From Methanobacteriota archaeon (GTDB lineage: Archaea; Thermoplasmatota; Poseidoniia; Poseidoniales; Poseidoniaceae): a stretch of 7,964 nt of DNA. Position numbers and translations under genes: made by a program. The notes beneath the pieces are model-generated. The model ran no database searches. It had not been told where the DNA came from and saw only the letters and a program-made list of their open reading frames with translations. The stretch is taken from contig PBTA01000021.1 in NCBI GenBank assembly GCA_002726395.1, positions 20,901 to 28,864 on the forward strand, read 5' to 3'. Of the stretch, positions 1 to 6,124 are shown in pieces (the stretch's first letter is position 1; each line of letters begins with the position of its first letter).

Positions 1-507
1 GTGCCTTGGTATTGGGGTATGTTACATTTTAGTGATGGATCATACATTGATTGGTTTTTACCTCATTTGAGTATGACAGTTTCATCAAGAGATAACCAAC
101 CTTGGAAAAAACGAGACATAGGTCATATGAGTTTGTCACAAGGAGGCTTATTCCATGACGCAGTGGCTCAAAAAAGCCTCAAGTTTTCTAATGTTAGAGT
201 AGAAAAGTATGCACTAAACGACAGTGAAGGTGAACATGGTGCCAACCCTGGTAGTAAGCTTCCCGGCTTCAAAGTCGAAATGTGGAGTGATGAGGCAACT
301 ATTACTCTAGATGTTGAAGCTGTAGACCGCGCTCATTGGGCTTTTGAGCAACCAACAATTGGTGGCTTAGTATCTAATTTCACCTACAACGAATATCCAT
401 TATTGGTCAAGAAATTAGTTATTTCTAACCAAAATGGCGTTCGAACTGAAAAAAATTATGACTGGATTAGGGGTAATGCAGAACATTCTTGGGGTATTTT
501 GCATTAA
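1..507 (+). CDS. C-terminal part of a lipocalin-like (AttH/CrtC-type) protein, 5' end probably cut
   Basis: The reading frame is open from the first base and stops with TAA at 505-507, giving 168 visible residues. A GTG sits at base 1, but the protein begins directly in a core-like strand (WYWGMLHFSDGSYIDWF), so I think the true start lies upstream. The pattern W-x-W-x3-L/F-x-DGS near the start, and a closing RGNAEHSWGIL strand (about residues 157-167), resemble the second half of AttH, carotenoid 1,2-hydratase (CrtC) and tocopherol-cyclase-like two-lobed lipocalin proteins, which often act on isoprenoid or lipid substrates. The middle is beta-strand-like and polar, with no membrane segment. 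The family call is by eye from the motif pattern; the substrate cannot be inferred. The gene ends 65 bases before the next start on the same strand, so co-transcription is possible. Confidence 0.45.
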   Translation: MPWYWGMLHFSDGSYIDWFLPHLSMTVSSRDNQPWKKRDIGHMSLSQGGLFHDAVAQKSLKFSNVRVEKYALNDSEGEHGANPGSKLPGFKVEMWSDEATITLDVEAVDRAHWAFEQPTIGGLVSNFTYNEYPLLVKKLVISNQNGVRTEKNYDWIRGNAEHSWGILH

Positions 508-561
508 ACTAACCCTTGATGGGGCAACATTCATGTGGGATAAGGCCTCAAAGAATAACTA

Positions 562-568
562 GAGGGGA
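562..568 (+). promoter_or_regulatory. Ribosome binding site deciding the start of the PH-domain gene
   Basis: GAGGGGA lies four bases before the ATG at 573. It favours that ATG over the TTG/ATG pair at 516-521, which would add 19 residues rich in Cys, His and Arg with no Shine-Dalgarno sequence in front. The same short spacing is seen for the next gene (five bases). Confidence 0.6.
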
Positions 569-572
569 CGAT

Positions 573-1586
573 ATGTCAGAAGAAGCAACCACGGATGAAG
601 TCAAGGTTAGTGAAGAGTTAGAATCTCAACAAACCGAGAACTTGGCCAAAAAATTCCGATTAATTCCAGGGGAAGAAATCCACTTGACAAAGAAACCTAG
701 TACGTTCGCATTTATCGGCATGTATGGCTTAGGAGCGTTAGTTCTAGGCCTTCACTTTTTGTTTGGAAGAGTTGATTCTTTGGGTGAAGATTCAGAAGGT
801 ATTATGGCTTTAGTTTGGGCTTTTATGGATTTAACTACTAGTGAAACAATGTCGTTCAGTTTCATCTTTTTCATGCTATTTGTGGCATGGCTAAATCGTC
901 TGCTAAATACTTCTACCTCGGGCAGATGGGTTACTTTGTGGCTGCTACTTGTCGCATTTACACCGTTGATTATCCAAATTGATGATTTTATCTTCTTTGT
1001 CACAGATTTGTTTGGCGAAGGAAAAGGAGACTTTATTGGAATTGAGTACAATTTTTACTTGTTCGGCATTGTATACACTGCATTGTTTTACGGTCTAACA
1101 TTTTATTACCAGAATAGTTTCCATTACGCAATTACTTCCGATGCGGTAATTTTTGAACATAGTTTCTTACTTTCCCGGTCTCATCGCAGAATTCTATTCG
1201 ATAGAATTTCAGAAGTTATTGTTGAGAGAACTCCAGTAGGCACCATGTTTGGATACGCTACCGTGTCAATTCTGACAGATTCAGGTGTAGGCCTTGTTGA
1301 TGAGTCAATGGGTGCTGCCGGTGCAGTAAATATGCCTGGCTCAGCAGATTCCTCAGATGATAGCGTTGCCGACAAAGCAAGAAAATCTCTGTTGCGCTCA
1401 TTTATTGGAATTATAACCTATCAACGCACAATTAGAACTGTACGGCCAGATCCTAAGCATTGCTTCTACTCAATCCGCAAGTGGGATAAGTGTAAGATGT
1501 TGCTTAATGAAATGCATAAAAAACATAGCCAGTCTAACTTACTTAGCGATTTGAAAGATTCAATTTCGTCCTCAGATGATAATTAA
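573..1586 (+). CDS. Multi-pass membrane protein with a bacterial-type PH (bPH2-like) domain
   Basis: This is a 337-residue protein starting at the ATG at 573. A charged N-terminal tail (1-40, rich in Glu) is followed by four hydrophobic segments at about 44-65, 93-111, 118-136 and 160-179. A soluble stretch from about 183 follows, reading FHYAITSDAVIFEHSFLLSR, then RRILFDRISEVIVERTPVGT and a GYATVSILTDSG strand. This order (a Y-x-I-T start, an RI-x-x-V segment, then F-G-x-x-x-V-x-I) is typical of the bPH2/DUF304 (YdbS-like) domain next to membrane helices. A further strand with RTVRPDPKHCFYSIRKW (about 289-304) looks like the end of the domain, after an insert of about 50 residues. Proteins of this kind are generally of unknown function at the membrane. 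It is the first gene of a co-directional run with a TPR-like gene and truA, and lies 59 bases before the TPR-like gene. The membrane/PH call is good; the role is unknown. Confidence 0.75.
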   Translation: MSEEATTDEVKVSEELESQQTENLAKKFRLIPGEEIHLTKKPSTFAFIGMYGLGALVLGLHFLFGRVDSLGEDSEGIMALVWAFMDLTTSETMSFSFIFFMLFVAWLNRLLNTSTSGRWVTLWLLLVAFTPLIIQIDDFIFFVTDLFGEGKGDFIGIEYNFYLFGIVYTALFYGLTFYYQNSFHYAITSDAVIFEHSFLLSRSHRRILFDRISEVIVERTPVGTMFGYATVSILTDSGVGLVDESMGAAGAVNMPGSADSSDDSVADKARKSLLRSFIGIITYQRTIRTVRPDPKHCFYSIRKWDKCKMLLNEMHKKHSQSNLLSDLKDSISSSDDN

Positions 1587-1633
1587 ATCTAAGCGAGTCC
1601 TTCAATAACTGAAACCACCCCGCCCAACTCATT

Positions 1634-1640
1634 GGAGAGG
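1634..1640 (+). promoter_or_regulatory. Strong Shine-Dalgarno site of the TPR-like gene
   Basis: GGAGAGG lies five bases before the ATG at 1646 and is the clearest ribosome binding site in the window. It fixes the start of the downstream gene. Confidence 0.65.
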
Positions 1641-1645
1641 ATATA

Positions 1646-2158
1646 ATGAGTGATGTTCTACAACCTGCTATAGAAAAATTTGCCGAAGGTGACCTAGAAG
1701 GTGCCGTGAATATGTTAGATGATATGTGCAAAGCGCACAAGGATATTGCTGCTGTACACCACACATATGCAGAGTTTGCTAATATGTTGAATGTTGAAGC
1801 CCAAGAGGATAAAGTTCCTGGCGGTAAAATCATGATGGCTTACAAAAAAGCCATGAATTTAGATGAAGAAAACGATGAATATATTGTTGACTTTGCGGAT
1901 TTTGCTCTCGAATGCCGAAGGATTCCTGCTGCAGTAAAGGAATATCAGAGATATGCTACACGATTAGCACTTGCCGACATACCAACAGATGATCGTCTCT
2001 ATATGGCTGCTAGAAATCTTGTTGATGCCATTGAAGTAATCGACCCAACAAAGTCGAATAATATGGTCATGCCTTGGATAAAGTCAGCAATACAGTGGTC
2101 TGTTGGCGGTCTTGGGTACACTCCAGAAGAAGCTGCTAAACTTTTGACCGAGGAATAA
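1646..2158 (+). CDS. Small TPR-like helical repeat protein
   Basis: This is a 170-residue soluble protein that appears all alpha-helical. Two stretches fit tetratricopeptide-type helix pairs: residues 6-48 (IEKFAEGDLEGAVNMLDDM, then AVHHTYAEFANML) and about 61-106 (AYKKAMNLDEENDEYIVDFA, then the PAAVKEYQRYATRLA helix). The G/A-x-L-x-x-A spacing and the 'K-A-M-x-L-D-x-x-N' turn are characteristic. The C-terminal third (about 113-170) holds a further helix and ends in a YTPEEAAKLLTEE helix. No catalytic motif is visible, so a protein-protein interaction role is inferred. It sits eight bases upstream of truA and almost certainly shares its transcript. Whether it works with the PH-domain membrane protein upstream is open. 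The gene is real (strong ribosome binding site, good coding character), while the exact repeat family is by eye. Confidence 0.75.
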   Translation: MSDVLQPAIEKFAEGDLEGAVNMLDDMCKAHKDIAAVHHTYAEFANMLNVEAQEDKVPGGKIMMAYKKAMNLDEENDEYIVDFADFALECRRIPAAVKEYQRYATRLALADIPTDDRLYMAARNLVDAIEVIDPTKSNNMVMPWIKSAIQWSVGGLGYTPEEAAKLLTEE

Positions 2159-2166
2159 GTGATTAG

Positions 2167-3081
2167 ATGGAAGAGCGAGTTCGCCTCGCATTTACCATTG
2201 GATATATTGGTCGCTTTTTTCACGGTAGCCAAATTCAGCCTGATGTTAAAACAGTACAAGGTGAATTGATACGTGTTTTTCGTAAATTAAAATGGCTAGA
2301 TTCCAAAGAAACCAGCCATAATTTAGTCTTGTCTAGTAGAACAGATGCTGGAGTGAATGTTCGTAGAAATGGTGGGACAGTAAAACTCGCCAAGAGCCTG
2401 TGGGAGTCTTTGAACAAGCGCAAGATGGTGAGAGCTGTTGATGACCAATTGTGCGATGGGCTAGTATTTCTTGATGTTAAAGAAGTAGCAGATGACTGGA
2501 ATCCGAGATTGGCGATACATCGAATATATCGATATCGGCTAGAAGGTATTCAAGGATGGTCTGACCCGAGTGGAAAATTCGTGGAGTGGTTGAAATTATT
2601 TGTTGGAACTTATGATGCTAGAAATTTTGCCCGCCTTGAAGAGGGTAAAAACCCAATTAGGAAAATTTACTCTTGTGCTCCTTGGGAGGTAAACGGCAGA
2701 ATAGTTGGATTTGAAATCATTGGTGAGGCATTCTTGTGGAACCAAGTGCGCAGGACGGCCATGGCATTGCACCGATTAGCTATTGGCGAATTAACTGAGC
2801 AGGAAATCAAAGATGCGATTGATTATCCAGAAAAATCAGTTGATTTTGGTGTAGCACCGCCAGAATGGCTTGTGTTGTGGGATGTTGTTTGGCCAAATTT
2901 TTCTCATGATGATTTAGCAGATTCAACATTTACCTTTACCCAACTTCCGCAAGCAGATTATATTGAGAGAACTATGATCAGTCGTTGGGAAAAAGGCGCC
3001 TCTTTAGAAATGGAAAGCATGCTCTACCACGAGTGGTCGAAGATTGGTAAATTGCCATATATTCCTCATGAATCAAAGTAA
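2167..3081 (+). CDS. truA: tRNA pseudouridine(38-40) synthase TruA
   Basis: TruA converts uridines 38, 39 and 40 in the tRNA anticodon stem-loop to pseudouridine, without cofactor. The 304-residue protein shows the family signatures in order: an N-terminal YIGRFFHGSQIQPDVKTVQG segment (13-32), the catalytic-loop motif SSRTDAGV (56-63) with Asp60 as the expected nucleophile, the RIYRYRL strand (about 119-125) carrying the conserved Tyr, a GTYDARNFAR segment with basic residues after it, and FLWNQVRRTAMAL (about 188-200) matching the family 'FL-x-x-x-VR' helix. It is about 30 residues longer than E. coli TruA because of a C-terminal tail (about 250-304) with a YIERTMISRWEKGA stretch, whose role is unknown. 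The gene follows the TPR-like gene by eight bases. Its last nine bases overlap the convergent ribK gene. GTGAT at 2159-2163 could serve as a short ribosome binding site. Confidence 0.9.
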   Translation: MEERVRLAFTIGYIGRFFHGSQIQPDVKTVQGELIRVFRKLKWLDSKETSHNLVLSSRTDAGVNVRRNGGTVKLAKSLWESLNKRKMVRAVDDQLCDGLVFLDVKEVADDWNPRLAIHRIYRYRLEGIQGWSDPSGKFVEWLKLFVGTYDARNFARLEEGKNPIRKIYSCAPWEVNGRIVGFEIIGEAFLWNQVRRTAMALHRLAIGELTEQEIKDAIDYPEKSVDFGVAPPEWLVLWDVVWPNFSHDDLADSTFTFTQLPQADYIERTMISRWEKGASLEMESMLYHEWSKIGKLPYIPHESK

Positions 3082-3540
3082 TTGGATTACTACTTCGTCA
3101 CCGTCACTTATCGAGAAATGTTCTCTCAGGAATTTTGCTGAGATGATTTCCACTACGTCGTAATGCCTGGTCAAATCTGGAATCAGAACCGCACAATCAA
3201 CCATTTTATTATCGAAATTAAATGCAGCCTTGAAGGCAGTTGCACCACCAAATGAAATACCATCTCGCAGGAAACCACGGATTCTATTGGCTTCTAAGTC
3301 ATCAATAGATACCTCATTTGCCAGTGAAATAAGCTCGCTTGATGCATCTAGTGTATCGATTCCCGATTTCAACCTAAGTGCGATGTAATCTCGCAAATCA
3401 TCACCGGCAACAGTTAGGTTGAGAGTTCCTGGCCACACGGAAGTTCCCATAAGTGATTGAAATTGGTCTTGATAGTGCTTTTGCGCCATAAAGACATGTG
3501 CTCTGCCAAGTCCACTACTAACAACACCTGTGATGCGCAT
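3073..3540 (-). CDS. ribK: CTP-dependent riboflavin kinase (archaeal RibK, DUF120)
   Basis: RibK phosphorylates riboflavin to FMN using CTP instead of ATP, a cytoplasmic step in archaeal flavin cofactor synthesis. The 155-residue protein is a stand-alone kinase domain without the N-terminal helix-turn-helix found in some relatives. Family motifs visible are: RITGVVSSGLGRAHVFM (2-18) with the glycine-rich S-G-x-G turn, the WPGTLNL motif (36-42, the family's P-G-T-L-N), GISFGGATAFKAAF (94-107), and the C-terminal IPDLTRHY-x-VVEIIS-x-x-x-LR block (120-139) followed by DGDEVVIQL. The ATG at 3540 fits the usual beginning of the family. The only purine-rich site upstream (AAGGATTAGG on the minus strand) lies more than ten bases away, so translation may be from a leaderless or weakly led message. 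The gene is monocistronic in this window: it converges on truA with a nine-base overlap and diverges from kbl. Confidence 0.9.
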   Translation of the reverse strand: MRITGVVSSGLGRAHVFMAQKHYQDQFQSLMGTSVWPGTLNLTVAGDDLRDYIALRLKSGIDTLDASSELISLANEVSIDDLEANRIRGFLRDGISFGGATAFKAAFNFDNKMVDCAVLIPDLTRHYDVVEIISAKFLREHFSISDGDEVVIQLL

Positions 3541-3638
3541 GGGCTTGCCAAATCCTAATCCTTTTTGACTTTCATGGAAGTTTTAGCAATACAAAACCAC
3601 TTGAAGTGCCGAGTTTAGGGTTTGCTTGAGACGGTACT
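3541..3638. promoter_or_regulatory. Divergent promoter spacer between ribK and kbl
   Basis: These 98 bases must hold the start signals for ribK (leftward) and kbl (rightward). They are A+T-rich. A TTTTGTATTGC-like stretch on the minus strand (about 3584-3594) and TTTTAGCAATAC on the plus strand (3581-3592) are weak candidates for TATA elements. An 11-bp palindrome CACTT-G-AAGTG lies at 3598-3608, 30 bases before the kbl start. No convincing Shine-Dalgarno sequence precedes kbl, which suggests a leaderless or weakly led message. The promoter assignment is inferred from gene arrangement. Confidence 0.4.
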
Positions 3639-4820
3639 ATGCCAGGCGATATGACGTGGATGAAACAGCGATATGAGGAGTTATCTAACCAATCTTTGTT
3701 ATGGGAGCCACCAACATTGGAAAGCCCTAACCAACCGAGATGTTCGATGAATGGCAAACCAACAATAATGCTTTCAGCCAATAATTATTTGAATCTTACA
3801 ACTCATCCAAAGGTAGTCAAAGCGATGGTTGATGCAACTACAAAATATGGTGCTGGTAGCGGAAGCGTTAGGGCTATTGCCGGAACTATGGATATCCACC
3901 TAGCAGCCGAGGAAAAAGTGGCAGAATTTAAGAAAGTAGAAGCCGCATTAATCTATTCCGCCGGTTACACCGTCAATGTCGGATTAATTCCGACTTTGGT
4001 TACCGGTAAAGATGATGTGATAATTAGCGATGAATTAAATCACGGTTCGATAATTGATGGAGTTAGGTTAACCAAAGCCAGTAGAGCAGTCTATGCACAC
4101 AACGACATGAGTGAATTAGAAGCAGTACTCAAAGCGAATGAGGATGCAAAGCGCAAACTCATAATTACTGATGGGGTATTTTCTATGGATGGAGATATCG
4201 CACCCCTAGATGAAATTGATAAATTAGCCAAGGAATATGGGGCGATGGTATATGTTGATGATTGTCATGGTGAGGGAGTGCTTGGTGATACTGGTGCGGG
4301 AATAGTCGACCACTTTGGGCTGCAAGGTAGTATAGACTTTGAAACAGGTTCTTTCTCCAAAGCCTTAGGTGTTCAAGGAGGGATACTAGCAGGCACAGAA
4401 ATGACTAGAAATCATGCTCTAAATCATTCTCGATCTTGGTTATTATCAGGCTCTCAGCCACCGGGAGTGGCTGCTGCGCAAAAAGCTGCGGTTGAAGTAC
4501 TAATGGAAGAGCCTGAACATCATCAAAAATTATGGTCAAATACCGATTATTTCCGCAAGGAACTGCAAAATTTAGGTTTTGATACTGGTGTATCAACCAC
4601 GCCAATAATTCCCGTCATGTGTGGTGAATCAAAAGTTGCAAAAGACTTCACCGTTGAGCTTGGTAAACAGGGTGTTATGGCAGGGGCAATTGTATTTCCA
4701 ATGGTATCTCGAGATAAAGCCAGGATACGCACTCAAATGTCTTCAGGTCTTTCAAAAGATGACCTTGATGAAGTTTTAGCAATATTTGAGCGAGTCGGTC
4801 CAAAACTTGGCCTGATTTGA
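3639..4820 (+). CDS. kbl: 2-amino-3-oxobutyrate CoA ligase (glycine C-acetyltransferase), PLP-dependent
   Basis: This 393-residue fold-type I enzyme belongs to the alpha-oxoamine synthase family. Kbl cleaves 2-amino-3-oxobutyrate with CoA to glycine and acetyl-CoA (second step of threonine breakdown), or runs in reverse. Seen in order: SANNYLNLTTHPKV (46-59), GAGSGSVRAIAGTMDIH (71-87), ISDELNHGSIIDGVRLTKA (129-147) with His135 expected to stack on PLP, TDGVFSMDGDIAPL (177-190), VDDCHGEGVLGDTGAG (206-221) with Asp207 and His210, GSFSKALGVQGG (237-248) with Lys241 as the Schiff-base lysine, and ARIRTQMSSG (361-370) with the substrate-binding Arg364. The length and the C-terminal PKLGLI ending closely match E. 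coli Kbl (398 residues). BioF (8-amino-7-oxononanoate synthase) is the main alternative, but the ARIRTQMS and LNHGSIIDGVRL blocks favour Kbl. No threonine dehydrogenase gene is adjacent. In-frame ATGs at 3651 and 3660 are alternative starts. It converges on the next gene with a one-base gap. Confidence 0.82.
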   Translation: MPGDMTWMKQRYEELSNQSLLWEPPTLESPNQPRCSMNGKPTIMLSANNYLNLTTHPKVVKAMVDATTKYGAGSGSVRAIAGTMDIHLAAEEKVAEFKKVEAALIYSAGYTVNVGLIPTLVTGKDDVIISDELNHGSIIDGVRLTKASRAVYAHNDMSELEAVLKANEDAKRKLIITDGVFSMDGDIAPLDEIDKLAKEYGAMVYVDDCHGEGVLGDTGAGIVDHFGLQGSIDFETGSFSKALGVQGGILAGTEMTRNHALNHSRSWLLSGSQPPGVAAAQKAAVEVLMEEPEHHQKLWSNTDYFRKELQNLGFDTGVSTTPIIPVMCGESKVAKDFTVELGKQGVMAGAIVFPMVSRDKARIRTQMSSGLSKDDLDEVLAIFERVGPKLGLI

Positions 4821-4821
4821 G

Positions 4822-5439
4822 TTACTCCTCAGAATTCTCGAAGTCGTTAACAACGGCGTCAATTTCGCTGTCATTGTTTATTGCAATTTCATAATCTTTT
4901 GATTCATCACGAAGTTCTAACATGTCCTCAAATGGATTTTTCCCATCATCAATCATGCAGAGTAAGCGCCACCGCGGTGCCCATGAAAGATGCACATACA
5001 TTGGACCTGGTAGTAATATCAGTAACCAGGATATGTAAGCATTTATTGATACGATGTCAGTTCTGTCAATCGATAATAATGCAAGACCGACAAATGGCAT
5101 AGGGTACAAGATAATTCTTGGAGGTGCAATAGGCAGTCTACCAAATATGGTGTTGATGATAGTTGAACACAGGCCAAGGAAAAAGCAAGCGACCATCAAC
5201 AGTGCACAATGGAGTGCCCAATCACTGGTCCATCCATAGTGATCATCTGTAGCAAATCGATATGGTAATATTAATGCAAGGGCAACCAAGAAACCGTAAA
5301 AACCACCAATATTAGATGGATGGGAGAGCCATAACGGCAGTTTGGCAAATAGTTTTGATAATGATGTGCCAAACAGAGTTTCTTGCTGATTTTCTGATAG
5401 AGAGCCTATCACAGCATTCCAATTAACGGATTTTGACAC
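4822..5439 (-). CDS. Uncharacterised four-helix membrane protein with acidic C-terminal tail
   Basis: This 205-residue protein belongs to no family I recognise. An amphipathic N-terminus (1-40, with FAKLPLWLSHPS at 31-42) precedes four hydrophobic segments at about 44-60, 74-98, 109-123 and 132-149. A basic aromatic stretch, LSWAPRWRLLCMIDDG (151-166), follows the last helix and probably lies on the cytoplasmic face. The tail (167-205) is strongly acidic, with many Glu and Asp residues. It starts with GTG at 5439; no ATG is available before the second helix. A CAGGG site six to seven bases upstream (minus strand) is the likely ribosome binding site and lies inside the inverted repeat described separately. 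It is downstream of, and on the same strand as, another small membrane gene with a 55-base gap, so the two probably form an operon and may act together at the membrane. The function is unknown. Confidence 0.65.
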   Translation of the reverse strand: MSKSVNWNAVIGSLSENQQETLFGTSLSKLFAKLPLWLSHPSNIGGFYGFLVALALILPYRFATDDHYGWTSDWALHCALLMVACFFLGLCSTIINTIFGRLPIAPPRIILYPMPFVGLALLSIDRTDIVSINAYISWLLILLPGPMYVHLSWAPRWRLLCMIDDGKNPFEDMLELRDESKDYEIAINNDSEIDAVVNDFENSEE

Positions 5440-5445
5440 AAATAG

Positions 5446-5477
5446 CCCTGTTAAGGAGGGTTTTTGAATTAACAGGG
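5446..5477 (-). promoter_or_regulatory. Perfect 9-bp inverted repeat between two membrane genes, overlapping a ribosome binding site
   Basis: The arms CCCTGTTAA (5446-5454) and TTAACAGGG (5469-5477) are exact reverse complements separated by 14 bases. Read on the minus strand, the structure ends six bases before the GTG start at 5439. Its downstream arm contains AGGG, the only plausible Shine-Dalgarno sequence for that gene, so a hairpin in the RNA would hide it. It also starts 17 bases after the stop of the upstream gene, so partial termination or RNA processing between the genes is an alternative. The inverted repeat is seen directly; its role is inferred. Confidence 0.55.
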
Positions 5478-5494
5478 TCGCATGGATTTATTCA

Positions 5495-6124
5495 TCATTC
5501 TTTGTTGATAAACTTAGCCAACGGACCTTCTACGTTCAATTCCTCTTCACCAAGCCAATCCCGTTCTAGCAATCCATAATCCATTGCTTCGCGTTCTCTA
5601 GCCTCCTCAATTGGGTCTGCTTTTCCATTAACCACATCGCGTAAGGCCAGTGCTTGATTGATGATGATGACTTGTTTGGAAAGTCTCACTTTATTTATTG
5701 AATCACTAAAATGACCTAGCGTAGTGTAATCTTCATGATCCTCTACCAGATTAAATCCCCGTTGTAATTCATCCTCTACTAATCGTACTCTGTGCTCCCC
5801 AATATCAATCCAATCATTAGTTGATAATTTAACAGAAACAATAGCCTTTCCAATAGGTTCCTCATCGACAAATGGGTGATTAATGTTCACGCCAAGGGGA
5901 GTCGCAATTATCGCTTCCAAATCTGGAGAAAAGACAAGATAGATTGATGCTCCAATTGTAATTGAAAGTAATATTACAAAAATAGGTAGGCTGTAAAAAC
6001 TAATCAACAGTATTGGTAAAATTACGGTCAAAATAGTAATTATTCTTACACGTAATAATTTCGTTTTGTAAGGTGAGCATAGTGCTAAATCAGCAAACTC
6101 GATAATTCCTTTTGGAACGCTCAC
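5495..6124 (-). CDS. Uncharacterised protein with a membrane hairpin and a soluble C-terminal domain
   Basis: This 209-residue protein has no family I can name. Residues 1-23 are soluble. Two closely spaced hydrophobic segments follow (about 27-44 and 46-66) and form a helical hairpin with almost no loop. The remainder (67-209) is soluble and charged. It includes VSVKLSTNDWIDIGEHRVRL (97-116), which looks beta-stranded, and a helical stretch LSKQVIIINQALALRDVVNG (148-167) followed by IEEAREREAMDYGLLERDW. Both ends of the chain are predicted on the same side, probably cytoplasmic. The start is GTG at 6124, preceded by GAGG (CCTC at 6132-6135 on the plus strand) at a seven-base spacing. It is the promoter-proximal gene of a likely two-gene operon with the four-helix membrane protein, and is divergent from the DUF835 gene. 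The gene call is good, the function unknown. Confidence 0.65.
   Translation of the reverse strand: MSVPKGIIEFADLALCSPYKTKLLRVRIITILTVILPILLISFYSLPIFVILLSITIGASIYLVFSPDLEAIIATPLGVNINHPFVDEEPIGKAIVSVKLSTNDWIDIGEHRVRLVEDELQRGFNLVEDHEDYTTLGHFSDSINKVRLSKQVIIINQALALRDVVNGKADPIEEAREREAMDYGLLERDWLGEEELNVEGPLAKFINKE

Noticed and set aside
516..572. Upstream TTG/ATG starts for the PH-domain gene
   Set aside because: They would add 19 residues of low plausibility without a ribosome binding site, whereas the ATG at 573 has GAGGGGA at a good distance.
752..1051. Minus-strand open frame inside the PH-domain gene
   Set aside because: It lies antisense to a well-supported membrane protein and has no ribosome binding site or family features.
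1543..1833. Minus-strand open frame bridging the PH-domain and TPR-like genes
   Set aside because: It is antisense to both genes and covers the strong Shine-Dalgarno site of the second; its composition looks like a shadow of the opposite frame.
3639..4820. kbl as BioF of biotin synthesis
   Set aside because: The LNHGSIIDGVRL and ARIRTQMS blocks, and the full-length colinearity with E. coli Kbl, favour Kbl; no biotin gene is adjacent.
4881..5239. Two plus-strand open frames opposite the four-helix membrane gene
   Set aside because: They overlap each other and the better minus-strand gene, whose translation gives clear membrane helices; neither shows recognisable protein features.
5446..5477. 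The inverted repeat as a rho-independent terminator
   Set aside because: No T-run follows the stem on the minus strand, and archaeal termination depends mainly on T-rich tracts rather than hairpins; a regulatory role fits better, although RNA processing is not excluded.
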